From Fervidifonticultor sp964526945 (GTDB lineage Bacteria > Sysuimicrobiota > Sysuimicrobiia > Sysuimicrobiales > Humicultoraceae), in assembly GCA_964526945.1 (NCBI GenBank), contig CAZGNA010000032.1, forward strand, positions 1-20,883: a stretch of DNA of 20,883 nt, given 5' to 3'. The notes below the pieces were generated by a model, which saw only the letters and a program-made list of their open reading frames with translations, ran no database searches and was not told where the DNA came from. Position 1 is the stretch's first letter. Each line of letters starts with the position of its first letter. Of this stretch, positions 7,342 through 14,148 are shown in pieces. The translations under genes were made by a program, and so were the position numbers.

Positions 7342-8486
7342 CCGCCGCCTTCGTTGTCGTCGGTGCCGGGGTCACCGGGCTGAGTATCGCCTACCACCTC
7401 GCCCGGCGCCGCCCGGGCCGCGTCGTCGTGCTCGAGCGCGACGCCATCGCCAGTGGCGCCACGGGGAAGAGCGTCGGAGGCATCCGCCAGCAGTTCTCCG
7501 ACGAGCTCAACATTCGGCTGGCCCAGCGCAGCGTGGCGGTCTTCGAACGGTTCCGCGACGAGTTCGGGGTCGACTGCGACTTCCGCCAGTACGGCTACCT
7601 GCTGCTGGCCACGGCGCCCGAGGAGCAGGCGCTGTTCGAGCGCAACGTGCGGCTGCAGCGGTCGCTGGGTGTACCCGTCGCCCTGCTGGAGCCCGACGAG
7701 GCCGCGCGCATCGTGCCCGGCCTGCGCACCGACGACGTGCGCGTCGCCACCTTCTGCCCCCGCGACGGCTACGCCGACCCCTACAGCGTGGCCATGGAGT
7801 ACGCCGCCGCAGCGCGGCGCCTTGGCGTGCAGATCCTGGAGGGTACCGCGGTCGTCGGGATCGAGATCCGCGCCGGCCGGGTGCGCGGCGTCGTCACGCC
7901 GGCCGGGACGATCGCCGCCGAGGTCGTGGTCAACGCGGCAGGCGCCTGGGCCGCGCAGGTCGCAGCCCTGGCCGGGGTGGTCCTGCCGATCCAGGCCTAC
8001 CGCCGGCAGGTGTTCGTCACGGGCCCCACCGATGCGGTGCCCCTGCGCTGCCCCCTGGTCATCGACTTCCGCCCCCACTTCTACTTTCGGCGGGAGGGTG
8101 CCGGCGTGCTCGTGGGGATGAGCGACCCCGAGGAGCCGCCGGGCTTCCAGCAGCACGTGAACTGGAGTTTCGCCGAGCGCGTGCTGGCCCACGCGGTGTA
8201 CCGCATGCCACCCCTGGCCGACGCGCAGCTCCTGCGCGGGTGGGCGGGGCTGTACGACACGACGCCGGACGGCAACCCGATCCTGGGTCCCGTCCCGGAG
8301 GTCGAGAACTTCGTCGTGGCCGCAGGGTTCTCGGGCCATGGGTTCATGCAGTCGCCGGCGGTGGGGGAGGCCATCGCCGACCTGATCGTGGCCGGACGGC
8401 CGAGCGCACCGGATCTCGACGTCGCGCCCTTCGGCCCCGCGCGGTTCGCCGCGGGGACGCTGCGCCGGGAGGCCAACGTGATCTGA
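7338..8486 (+). CDS. FAD-dependent oxidoreductase of the DAO/sarcosine oxidase beta type
   Basis: A 382-residue flavoprotein of the D-amino acid oxidase superfamily, closest in pattern to sarcosine oxidase beta or proline dehydrogenase beta subunits. The Rossmann motif VVVGAGVTGLSIAYHLA (Gly9, Gly11, Gly14) is followed by Glu33 for FAD ribose binding. SVGGIRQQF (46-53), GWAGLYDTTPDGNPILGP (301-318) and GFSGHGFMQSPAVG (330-343) are family landmarks. Expected chemistry is oxidation of a secondary or N-methyl amine to imine, with FAD. The start is GTG at 7338, overlapping the kinase stop as GTGA; there is no separate ribosome binding site, so translational coupling is likely. A longer frame back to 7233 is rejected because it lies inside the kinase. 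No sarcosine oxidase alpha, gamma or delta partner is seen. Confidence 0.9.
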   Translation: MTAAFVVVGAGVTGLSIAYHLARRRPGRVVVLERDAIASGATGKSVGGIRQQFSDELNIRLAQRSVAVFERFRDEFGVDCDFRQYGYLLLATAPEEQALFERNVRLQRSLGVPVALLEPDEAARIVPGLRTDDVRVATFCPRDGYADPYSVAMEYAAAARRLGVQILEGTAVVGIEIRAGRVRGVVTPAGTIAAEVVVNAAGAWAAQVAALAGVVLPIQAYRRQVFVTGPTDAVPLRCPLVIDFRPHFYFRREGAGVLVGMSDPEEPPGFQQHVNWSFAERVLAHAVYRMPPLADAQLLRGWAGLYDTTPDGNPILGPVPEVENFVVAAGFSGHGFMQSPAVGEAIADLIVAGRPSAPDLDVAPFGPARFAAGTLRREANVI

Positions 8487-8610
8487 GGGCCCGGTGCGCC
8501 ACGCAGCGCGTCGCCCAGCCCAGGGGCTCGCGCATCGACCTCGCGCGGGGCAGGCACGGCTCACGATGTTTCAGGATCGACCGCGACCGCTGCCGGTGAG
8601 CCCGCGGCGC

Positions 8611-8760
8611 CCTCTTGGGGGCGCATGGCACCGACGATCAGCGCGACGCCACGCACGGCCGTCTGGGCGCCGTGTCGAGAGGCCCACGGCACCGACGTCT
8701 TTGGCGCCAGCTTCCACACCTCGCCCTGCGCCGTGTCGGAACGCGCATGGTGCCGACATC
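8611..8760. repeat. Degenerate repeat of 61-bp period in a convergent gap
   Basis: Three related segments are spaced exactly 61 bases apart: GCATGGCACCGACG at 8623, CCACGGCACCGACG at 8684, and GCATGGTGCCGACA at 8745. Each is preceded by a GCGCC-type block (GCGCCGTGTCG before copies 2 and 3). In the third copy TGTCGG (8734-8739) and CCGACA (8753-8758) form an inverted repeat ending 7 bases beyond the modB stop. The intervening bases are poorly conserved. The whole gap 8487-8764 has no supported gene and lies between the convergent oxidoreductase and modB genes. Confidence 0.5.
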
Positions 8761-8764
8761 GCGG

Positions 8765-9421
8765 CTACAGCACCCGTTCCCCCAGTCGCCCGATGCCAAC
8801 CAGCAGCCCGATCGAGACCAGACTCAGCACGACCGCCAGGGTCGTGGCGACGTCCCAGCGCCCCGCCTGCACCGCATCGTAGATCGCGATCGGCATCGTC
8901 TGGGTCTTGCCGGGGATGTTGCCCGCCACCATCAGGGTGGTGCCGAAGTCGCCCAGCGCGCGGGCGAACGCCAGGGCCAGGCCGGCGGTGATGCCGCGAC
9001 GCCCCAACGGCAGGAGGATGAAGAGCAGCTGGTGGAGCCGGCTGCCGCCGTCGATGCGGGCGGCTTCCAGCACGGCGGGATCCACGTCCTCGAACGCCGC
9101 CCGGGCCGGGCGTACCACGAGCGGCAGCGACGGGATGGTGGCTGCGACGACCGCGCCCTGCCAGGTGAAGACCAGCGGCGATCCCGTGACGGCTTCGATC
9201 CACGCGCCCAGCGTGCTGCCACGCCCCAGGGCCACCAGCAGGTAGTAGCCCAGGACCGTGGGCGGCAGCGTCAGGGGCAGCGACGCGATGGCCTCGACCA
9301 GCCGTCGGCCCGGGAAGCGCCCCATGGCCAGGGCGTACGCCAGGGCCACGCCCACGGTGCCGGCTGCCAGGGTGGCCACGGTGGCTACGCGCAGCGACAG
9401 CAGCAGCGGGAACCAGTCGAT
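8765..9421 (-). CDS. modB: Molybdate ABC transporter permease ModB, apparent AUC start
   Basis: This is the inner-membrane permease for molybdate (or tungstate). The conserved ModB N-terminus, DWFPLLLSLRVATVATLAAG, is encoded in full. PLTLPPTVLGYYLL is a ModB hallmark, and the ATPase-docking EAA loop lies at EAARIDGGSRLHQLLFILLP; the end is family-like. The frame upstream of this N-terminus is closed by an in-frame TGA at 9464-9466 and contains no ATG, GTG or TTG. The codon directly before DWFP is ATC (9419-9421), with GGGGAGGGG properly spaced upstream and one base after the modA stop. Read from ATC the protein is 218 residues, normal for ModB. The first standard candidate, GTG at 9377-9379, would drop 14 conserved residues and lacks a ribosome binding site. 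No modC follows. Confidence 0.85.
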   Translation of the reverse strand: MDWFPLLLSLRVATVATLAAGTVGVALAYALAMGRFPGRRLVEAIASLPLTLPPTVLGYYLLVALGRGSTLGAWIEAVTGSPLVFTWQGAVVAATIPSLPLVVRPARAAFEDVDPAVLEAARIDGGSRLHQLLFILLPLGRRGITAGLALAFARALGDFGTTLMVAGNIPGKTQTMPIAIYDAVQAGRWDVATTLAVVLSLVSIGLLVGIGRLGERVL

Positions 9422-9422
9422 G

Positions 9423-10229
9423 TCAGGGCCCCTCCCCGGGCAGGACGAACCCGTACCGCCGCATCACGGGCCGCCCGGCGGGGCCGGTGACGAACGCGAG
9501 GAAGGCCCGGGCCTCCGCCTGCCGAGCGCTGCGCGCGGTGACCGCGGCGGCCTGGCGGATCGGGGTGTGGAGGGCCTGCGGGATCAGCCAGTACCGCCCG
9601 TGGGGTGCGACCGGCGGCGCCAGGGCGAGCGAGAGGGCGACCAGGCCGACGTCGGCGTTGCCGGTCTGCACCAGCTGGAGCGCATGCCCCACGTTCTCGC
9701 CGTAGACGAGCTTCGCCCGCACGCGCACCCAGCGCCCGTCCGCCATCAGGGCCTCGCGTGCCGCGGCGCCGTAGGGCGCGTGGTCGGGATGGGCGATGGC
9801 GACGAAGCGGACCCATGGATCGTCCAGCGCGCGCAGCCCCTGCGCGGGGTCAACGGGCGCGTCGCGCCGCACCCACAGCACCAGGCGGCCCACCGCGTAC
9901 AGATGCACCGACGCCGCCACCACGGCACCGCTGCGGGCCAGGCGCTCCACGAACGCCTCGTTGGCCGAGAAGAAGACGTCGAAGGGCGCGCCGGAGGCGA
10001 TCTGCGCTGCCAGCTGCCCCGACGAGCCGAAGGAGAACCGCAGCCGGACGCCCGCCTGGCGCTCGAAGGCCGGCCCCAGCTCCTCGAACGCGTACCGCAG
10101 GTCGGCTGCCGCAGCCACGTCGAGCAGGCGCGCCGGGGGCGCACCGCCGCGCGCTGCCGGCGGCTGCACGGCCACCAGCAACGCCGCGAGCCAGAACCAC
10201 CGGATGCACACATCGTCTATTCTACTCAC
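9423..10229 (-). CDS. modA: Molybdate-binding periplasmic protein ModA
   Basis: This is the high-affinity oxyanion-binding protein of the molybdate importer. A signal peptide (WFWLAALLVAVQPPAARGG, residues ~11-29) leads into LLDVAAAADLRYAFEELGPAF. The oxyanion-site landmarks follow: FSFGSSGQLAAQI (66-77), APFDVFFSANEAFVERL (81-97), HPDHAPYGAAA (148-157), and YGENVGHALQLVQTGNADVG (176-195). There is no lipobox cysteine. The 268-residue form starts at GTG 10229. A second in-frame GTG at 10211 (residue 7) sits directly before the hydrophobic segment and could be the true, perhaps leaderless, start. modB follows immediately (ModA stop TGA, one base, then the modB start). Molybdate could supply molybdenum-cofactor enzymes; nothing in the window shows which. 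Confidence 0.9.
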   Translation of the reverse strand: MSRIDDVCIRWFWLAALLVAVQPPAARGGAPPARLLDVAAAADLRYAFEELGPAFERQAGVRLRFSFGSSGQLAAQIASGAPFDVFFSANEAFVERLARSGAVVAASVHLYAVGRLVLWVRRDAPVDPAQGLRALDDPWVRFVAIAHPDHAPYGAAAREALMADGRWVRVRAKLVYGENVGHALQLVQTGNADVGLVALSLALAPPVAPHGRYWLIPQALHTPIRQAAAVTARSARQAEARAFLAFVTGPAGRPVMRRYGFVLPGEGP

Positions 10230-10302
10230 CCGTCCGTTCGGCGCGACGGGGTGCCTGCGCGCCTACCCCATAGCCCGCACGTGTGCACGTCGTCTATGCT
10301 AC
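10210..10302. repeat. Pair of 16-base direct repeats across the modA / DUF3054 divergent region
   Basis: ACATCGTCTATTCTAC at 10210-10225 and ACGTCGTCTATGCTAC at 10287-10302 differ at two positions and lie 77 bases apart. They flank the short gap between modA (leftward) and the DUF3054 gene (rightward). The left copy covers the modA start region; on the minus strand it reads TAGAAT, which could serve as a -10. The right copy lies just before the GAGGGG ribosome binding site of the DUF3054 gene. They may be operator sites for a shared regulator. They do not clearly match the ModE consensus that I know. Confidence 0.45.
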
Positions 10303-10313
10303 GAGGGGTTGCC

Positions 10314-10697
10314 ATGGACGTGCGGACGCGGACCTTCATCGCTGCCGACATTACCGCGTTGCTGGCGTTTGTGGTCGTGGGCCTGGTCACCCACGGGGTG
10401 CCGGTGTCCGCCGGAGCGGTCCTGCGCACGGCGCTGCCGCTGGGGGGCGCCTGGTTCGTGCTGGCACCGGCCTGCGGGACCTACCGGCGCCCGGGTTGGC
10501 GCACCCTGCTGGTGACCTGGGCCGTGGCCGTGCCCGCGGGGGTGCTCCTGCGGCAGTGGTGGCTGGGACGCCCGCTCGGTCGGGCCACGCTGGTCTTCCT
10601 GCTGACGGCGTGGCTGCTCACCCTCGTGTTCCTCGCCGCGGGACGGCTGGTCGCAGGGCGCGCCGCGGCCCGCCGTCACGATGGCGCCGAGGGGTAG
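10314..10697 (+). CDS. DUF3054 family membrane protein
   Basis: A 127-residue integral membrane protein of unknown function. It matches the DUF3054 pattern: an acidic start to helix 1 (AADITALLAFVVVGLVTHG, 10-28), then LRTALPLGGAWFVLAPACGTYR (37-58), WAVAVPAGVLLRQWWLGRP (69-87), and a fourth helix (92-113). This gives four predicted membrane helices. The ATG at 10314 has GAGGGG at 10303-10308, so I prefer it over the ATG at 10296. The gene diverges from modA and converges on the DUF4387 gene, so it stands alone. Its role cannot be stated. Confidence 0.85.
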   Translation: MDVRTRTFIAADITALLAFVVVGLVTHGVPVSAGAVLRTALPLGGAWFVLAPACGTYRRPGWRTLLVTWAVAVPAGVLLRQWWLGRPLGRATLVFLLTAWLLTLVFLAAGRLVAGRAAARRHDGAEG

Positions 10698-10699
10698 CC

Positions 10700-10751
10700 G
10701 CAGCCCCCACAGGGAGCAGCAGCCCCCGCAGGGCGCGGTGGCCGCGCGCCC
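10700..10751. terminator. Convergent-gene hairpin with a short 19-bp tandem repeat
   Basis: GGGCGCG at 10731-10737 pairs with CGCGCCC at 10745-10751 around a 7-base loop, between the DUF3054 gene and the oppositely oriented DUF4387 gene. It could end transcription from both sides, although neither side has a T-run. Directly before it, GCAGCCCCC(A/G)CAGGG occurs twice (10700-10714 and 10719-10733), a 19-base tandem repeat. The gap 10698-10800 contains nothing else I can support. Confidence 0.4.
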
Positions 10752-10800
10752 CGCGGGACGCGGCAGGAGGCAGACGCCACCCGGGCGGCCTATCAAGGCC

Positions 10801-11112
10801 TCATGGGACCTCGAGGTCGAACAGCGGCGGGTACTGCTGCGACCCGAACACGTCGGTTTCGCCGGGCGACCCGCTCGGCCGCGGCCGTCGCAGGGTGAAC
10901 TTGATGGCGCAGGCCGCGTCCACCGTTGCGAAGTGCGTGACCGTGGCGGGCGCGACGTTGTAGAGCCGGGCGATCGTCTCCCGCGAGAGCACGCCGCTGT
11001 CCCGCACCCGTCGGTAGGCCTCCGGGTCCGAGAAGATGATGTCGAACGTGATGTGGTCGACGCCGGCGTTCTTGCTGCGGATCGTCGTGGCCAGCTCGAG
11101 CAGCCGGGGCAT
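10801..11112 (-). CDS. DUF4387 domain protein, partner of the AtuA-like protein
   Basis: A 103-residue soluble protein. It has the DUF4387 pattern: RSKNAGVDHITFDIIFSDPE near the start (12-31), VLSRETIARLYNV, and the C-terminal GSPGETDVFGSQQYPPL segment (81-97). DUF4387 proteins are normally encoded directly after a DUF1446/AtuA-like gene, as here, or fused to it. The ATG shares one base with the AtuA-like stop codon (TGATG) and has a GGGAGG ribosome binding site in the end of that gene. The biochemical role is not established to my knowledge; constant pairing suggests a small subunit of the AtuA-like protein. A longer frame reaching back to 11964 is only an antisense/out-of-frame extension inside the AtuA-like gene. 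Confidence 0.88.
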   Translation of the reverse strand: MPRLLELATTIRSKNAGVDHITFDIIFSDPEAYRRVRDSGVLSRETIARLYNVAPATVTHFATVDAACAIKFTLRRPRPSGSPGETDVFGSQQYPPLFDLEVP

Positions 11113-12500
11113 CAGCGCCCACCTCCCGCGCGTGCCGGCGCCCCGACCTCGACGTAGCGGATGGGGAACAGCTCCAGCGGGTCCTCCAGCGGCAGCAGGT
11201 GGTTGATCGTCCAGGTGTAGCCGGGCCGCGCCGGCAGGACCTCGTCGAACGGCAGTGCGGCGACCCCGCCGGTGCCGCGGGCGCCGGGAAAGCGGGCGAA
11301 GAACAGGTTCCGTTGCGCCAGCGCGGCGATGTCCATGGCCTGGTCGAGCGTGGGCGCCACGGCCTCGATGAGGATGCCGACCTCGTGCGCCGGCCTGGTC
11401 GTCCGCGGCTCCCAGGCTCCCATGACGCCGTTGCGGCCGAAGACGTGCAGGAAGAGTTCGTAGCCGACGCCCGGTTCGCCGTGGCGCTCGCGCACCTTCT
11501 GGCGCGCCCATGCGATCATCGCGTCCAGCGCCGCGATGGCCATGGGATCGCGCAGGCCGGCGAACGCCACGGCCCGCTCGCCGACCTTCCCCGCGCCTTC
11601 GAGCTTGACGGCGTAGGTCGGCGCCGGCACCCAGCGGGGACCGCTGACCCGGGTGCGCCGCGCGTCCACCGGGGTGTAGACGCACGCGCGCAGGTCCAGG
11701 GCGCCGCCGGGCAGCGCATGGGTGAACGCGTCCTCCCGTTCGTACAGCCCGTGGCTGGCCACCGAAGCCGGCGTACAGCGCTGCCCCGGGTGCATCGGCT
11801 CGAACTCCACGTAGTCGTGGGTGATGGTTCCCAGGACCGTCTCCTTGGCCATGAACGGCTCGGCGCACAGGGACGCGCACTCGAGGATCTTCCCCAGGTA
11901 GAACGCCAGGGCGCGGGGGAAGCCTGCGCGCAGCGGGAGCGCGGCGTAGATGGCGTCGTCGCACGACCGGCCGCAGATCACCACGTCGGCGCCGCCGTCG
12001 AGGGCGTGGAGGATCGGTTCGACGCCCATCATGGCCACGATGCGGTCGGTGCGGGCGACCACGTCGGGGGTGAGCGGCGGCCGCCCCCCCAGGCCCACGA
12101 CCGTGGTCCGGCGCATGCGGGCCAGCAGGTCGTCGCGGTCCACTTCGGCGTAGATCGCCGCCAGGCGAAAGGGCGGCAGCTGGTGCTGCTGGGCAATCTC
12201 CCGGACGAGCGCGACGAACAGGTCGACCCCGCGGTTGGTGCCGGTATCGGCGGCGGACCCGATGATCATCGGCACGCCCAGCCGGCGTGCTTCCACCAGC
12301 ATGAGCTCCAGGTCGTGGCGCTGCCAGGCCACCGGGCTGTGCTGCTGGTCGGCGCCCAGGGGGTAGGGGCCGATGTCACAGCTGCCCGAGTCCGCAACCA
12401 GCGCGTCGGGATGCCGCGCCACACCGGCGGAGAAGCTGCCTTCCTCGATCGGGGTGAACCCCAGGTGTCCGGTGGGCGACAGCAGGGTCATGCGGTCCAT
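11112..12500 (-). CDS. AtuA-like (DUF1446) family protein
   Basis: A 462-residue cytoplasmic protein of the DUF1446 family, named after AtuA of acyclic terpene utilisation in Pseudomonas. Landmarks are DSGSCDIGPYPLGADQ (38-52), IIGSAADTGTNRGVDL (79-94), GADVVICGRSCDDAIYAAL (170-188), and KETVLGTITHDYVEFEPMHP (219-238). The exact reaction of the family is not settled as far as I know; members occur beside carboxylate and branched-chain acid catabolic genes. The start is ATG 12500, 6 bases after an AGGAGGG site; a TTG two codons upstream is less likely. It follows the PuuD-like gene by 25 bases and overlaps the DUF4387 gene by one base. This is probably an enzyme acting on the solute imported by the upstream transporter. 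Confidence 0.87.
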   Translation of the reverse strand: MDRMTLLSPTGHLGFTPIEEGSFSAGVARHPDALVADSGSCDIGPYPLGADQQHSPVAWQRHDLELMLVEARRLGVPMIIGSAADTGTNRGVDLFVALVREIAQQHQLPPFRLAAIYAEVDRDDLLARMRRTTVVGLGGRPPLTPDVVARTDRIVAMMGVEPILHALDGGADVVICGRSCDDAIYAALPLRAGFPRALAFYLGKILECASLCAEPFMAKETVLGTITHDYVEFEPMHPGQRCTPASVASHGLYEREDAFTHALPGGALDLRACVYTPVDARRTRVSGPRWVPAPTYAVKLEGAGKVGERAVAFAGLRDPMAIAALDAMIAWARQKVRERHGEPGVGYELFLHVFGRNGVMGAWEPRTTRPAHEVGILIEAVAPTLDQAMDIAALAQRNLFFARFPGARGTGGVAALPFDEVLPARPGYTWTINHLLPLEDPLELFPIRYVEVGAPARAGGGR

Positions 12501-12525
12501 GGCCAACCCTCCTCGTCACGCGAGA

Positions 12526-13239
12526 TCAGCGCCTCTGGCGCGCCGCGTCGACCAGCGCCTGGAACAGGCGCTGCCAGCGGGCGTGCCGCGGCAAGAGTCG
12601 TTCGGGGTGGAACTGCACGCCCACGACGAACGCCGGCCCCGTGCCCTCGATGGCTTCGACGATGCCGTCGGGGGCACGGGCGACCACGCGCAGGCCCGCT
12701 CCGGGCTCTTCCACCGCCTGCCGGTGGAAGGAGTTGACCGGCACGCGGGTCGTCCCCAGGATGGTCGCCAGGCGTGCGTCGGCGGCGATCTCCACCTCGT
12801 GGGCCGGTCGCCAGCCCGGCCCCCGCTGGTAGTGGGGCAGCGCGTCCGGCCGGTCGAGGGCGAGGTTGCGCACGAGCCGGCCGCCTGTGGCCTCGCTGAG
12901 CATCTGCATGCCGCGGCAGATCCCCAGCAGCGGCAGCCCGCGTGGGAGGGCGGCCTCGATCAGCGCCCGCTCGAAGGCGTACCGGGCCGGGTTGATGCTC
13001 TCCAGGCTGGGGTGCGGGTCCTGCGGCGAGAAGCCCGGCGGGAGCCGGCCCCCACCCGTGAGCACGATGCCCTGCACCCGCTCGAGCAGCTCGTCGATGG
13101 TGCCGCCGATGACCGGCAGCACCACCGGCAGGCCCCCGGCCTCGTAGACGGCGCGGGCGCAGGCGGCCCCCAACTCGAACGCCAGCGCCTCGGCGCGCCG
13201 GGCCCGGGTGTGCACCGTGATGCCGATGAGGGGCCGCAT
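12526..13239 (-). CDS. PuuD-like class I glutamine amidotransferase / gamma-glutamyl hydrolase
   Basis: A 237-residue cytoplasmic hydrolase of the peptidase C26 (PuuD) group. The class I glutamine amidotransferase triad is complete: the nucleophile Cys108 in GICRGMQML, with His211 and Glu213 in VVGVQFHPE. TGGGRLPPGF and VNSFHRQAV (168-176) are typical of the PuuD group, whose known member removes the gamma-glutamyl group from gamma-glutamyl-GABA. The sequence is a stand-alone domain with no synthetase partner nearby, so hydrolysis of a gamma-glutamyl amide or a related compound is likelier than ammonia channelling. Its ATG shares a base with the DppC stop (TGATG), tying it to the transporter. 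The substrate is unproven. Confidence 0.88.
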   Translation of the reverse strand: MRPLIGITVHTRARRAEALAFELGAACARAVYEAGGLPVVLPVIGGTIDELLERVQGIVLTGGGRLPPGFSPQDPHPSLESINPARYAFERALIEAALPRGLPLLGICRGMQMLSEATGGRLVRNLALDRPDALPHYQRGPGWRPAHEVEIAADARLATILGTTRVPVNSFHRQAVEEPGAGLRVVARAPDGIVEAIEGTGPAFVVGVQFHPERLLPRHARWQRLFQALVDAARQRR

Positions 13240-14144
13240 CAGTCGACCTTCAGGCGGGGGTCCAGGATGTCACGCACGCCCTCTCCGAACAGGTTCACGG
13301 CCAGCACCACGACCACGATGGCCATCCCCGGTAGCGTCGAGACCCACCAGGCGGTGAGCATGACCTCCCGACCGTCGGCCACCATCGAGCCCCACGCCGG
13401 AATCCGCGGTGGCAGGCCCAGGCCCAGGAACGACAGCGACGCCTCCAGGACGATGAAGTAGCCCACACGCAGCGTCGCCAGGACCAGGCTGGTGTGGATG
13501 ATGTTGGGGACGATGTGCCGGCGGATGATGCGCGCGGCCGACGCGCCCACCGCCCGCGCGCCCTCCACGTACTCCCGCGTCGTCTGGACCAGCGTCTCGC
13601 CCCGCACGAGCCGGTAGAACTCCACCCAGCCCTTGAAGGCCAGGGCCATCACGAGGTTCCCGAAGCCCGGCCCCATCACCGCCATGGCGCCGATGGCGAA
13701 GATCAAGTAGGGGAACGCCATCAGCACGTCGGCGAATCGCGAGAGCACACCGTCGAGCCGGCCCCGGAAGAACCCGGCAACGGTCCCCAGCCCCATCCCG
13801 GCGAGCATCGAGACGAGCGTGGTCACGCCGCCCACGGCCAGCGAGACCCGGGCCCCGTAGAGGATGCGGGACAGGATGTCGCGGCCGATCTGGTCGGCGC
13901 CGAGCACGTAGGTGATCCCGGTGGCGCCGACGTGGCCGGGCGGTGCCAGGCGGTCGGCGAGCACCCCGTGGTTGGGATCGGCGGGTGCCAGGAGCGGAGC
14001 GGCTACCGCCACGCCCACGCTCAGCATGAGCACCGCCGCCCCCAGGGCGGCGCTGGGGTGGCGCGCGAGCCGCCGCAGGGCGCTTGCGCCCGGCCGTGGC
14101 GACCGGCGCCTTGCAGCCAGTGGAACCACCGCGGCGTCGGACAT
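13239..14144 (-). CDS. DppC-type ABC transporter permease (second system)
   Basis: A 301-residue inner-membrane permease. An Arg/Pro-rich cytoplasmic tail precedes helix 1 (about 33-53). The DppC hallmark GADQIGRDILSRILYGARVS, the ATPase-docking loop EYVEGARAVGASAARIIRRH, and the family end VNLFGEGVRDILDPRL are all present. It follows the DppB gene by 4 bases and overlaps the PuuD-like gene at TGATG. As in the first transporter, there is no ATPase gene nearby. Confidence 0.93.
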   Translation of the reverse strand: MSDAAVVPLAARRRSPRPGASALRRLARHPSAALGAAVLMLSVGVAVAAPLLAPADPNHGVLADRLAPPGHVGATGITYVLGADQIGRDILSRILYGARVSLAVGGVTTLVSMLAGMGLGTVAGFFRGRLDGVLSRFADVLMAFPYLIFAIGAMAVMGPGFGNLVMALAFKGWVEFYRLVRGETLVQTTREYVEGARAVGASAARIIRRHIVPNIIHTSLVLATLRVGYFIVLEASLSFLGLGLPPRIPAWGSMVADGREVMLTAWWVSTLPGMAIVVVVLAVNLFGEGVRDILDPRLKVD

Positions 14145-14148
14145 GGTC

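Noticed and set aside
11199..12737. A 512-codon + strand open frame, and similar long frames opposite the permeases and MscS (17626-19344)
   Set aside because: These are shadows of the AtuA-like, PuuD-like and MscS genes caused by the scarcity of stop codons in GC-rich DNA; no motif is recognisable in any of them.
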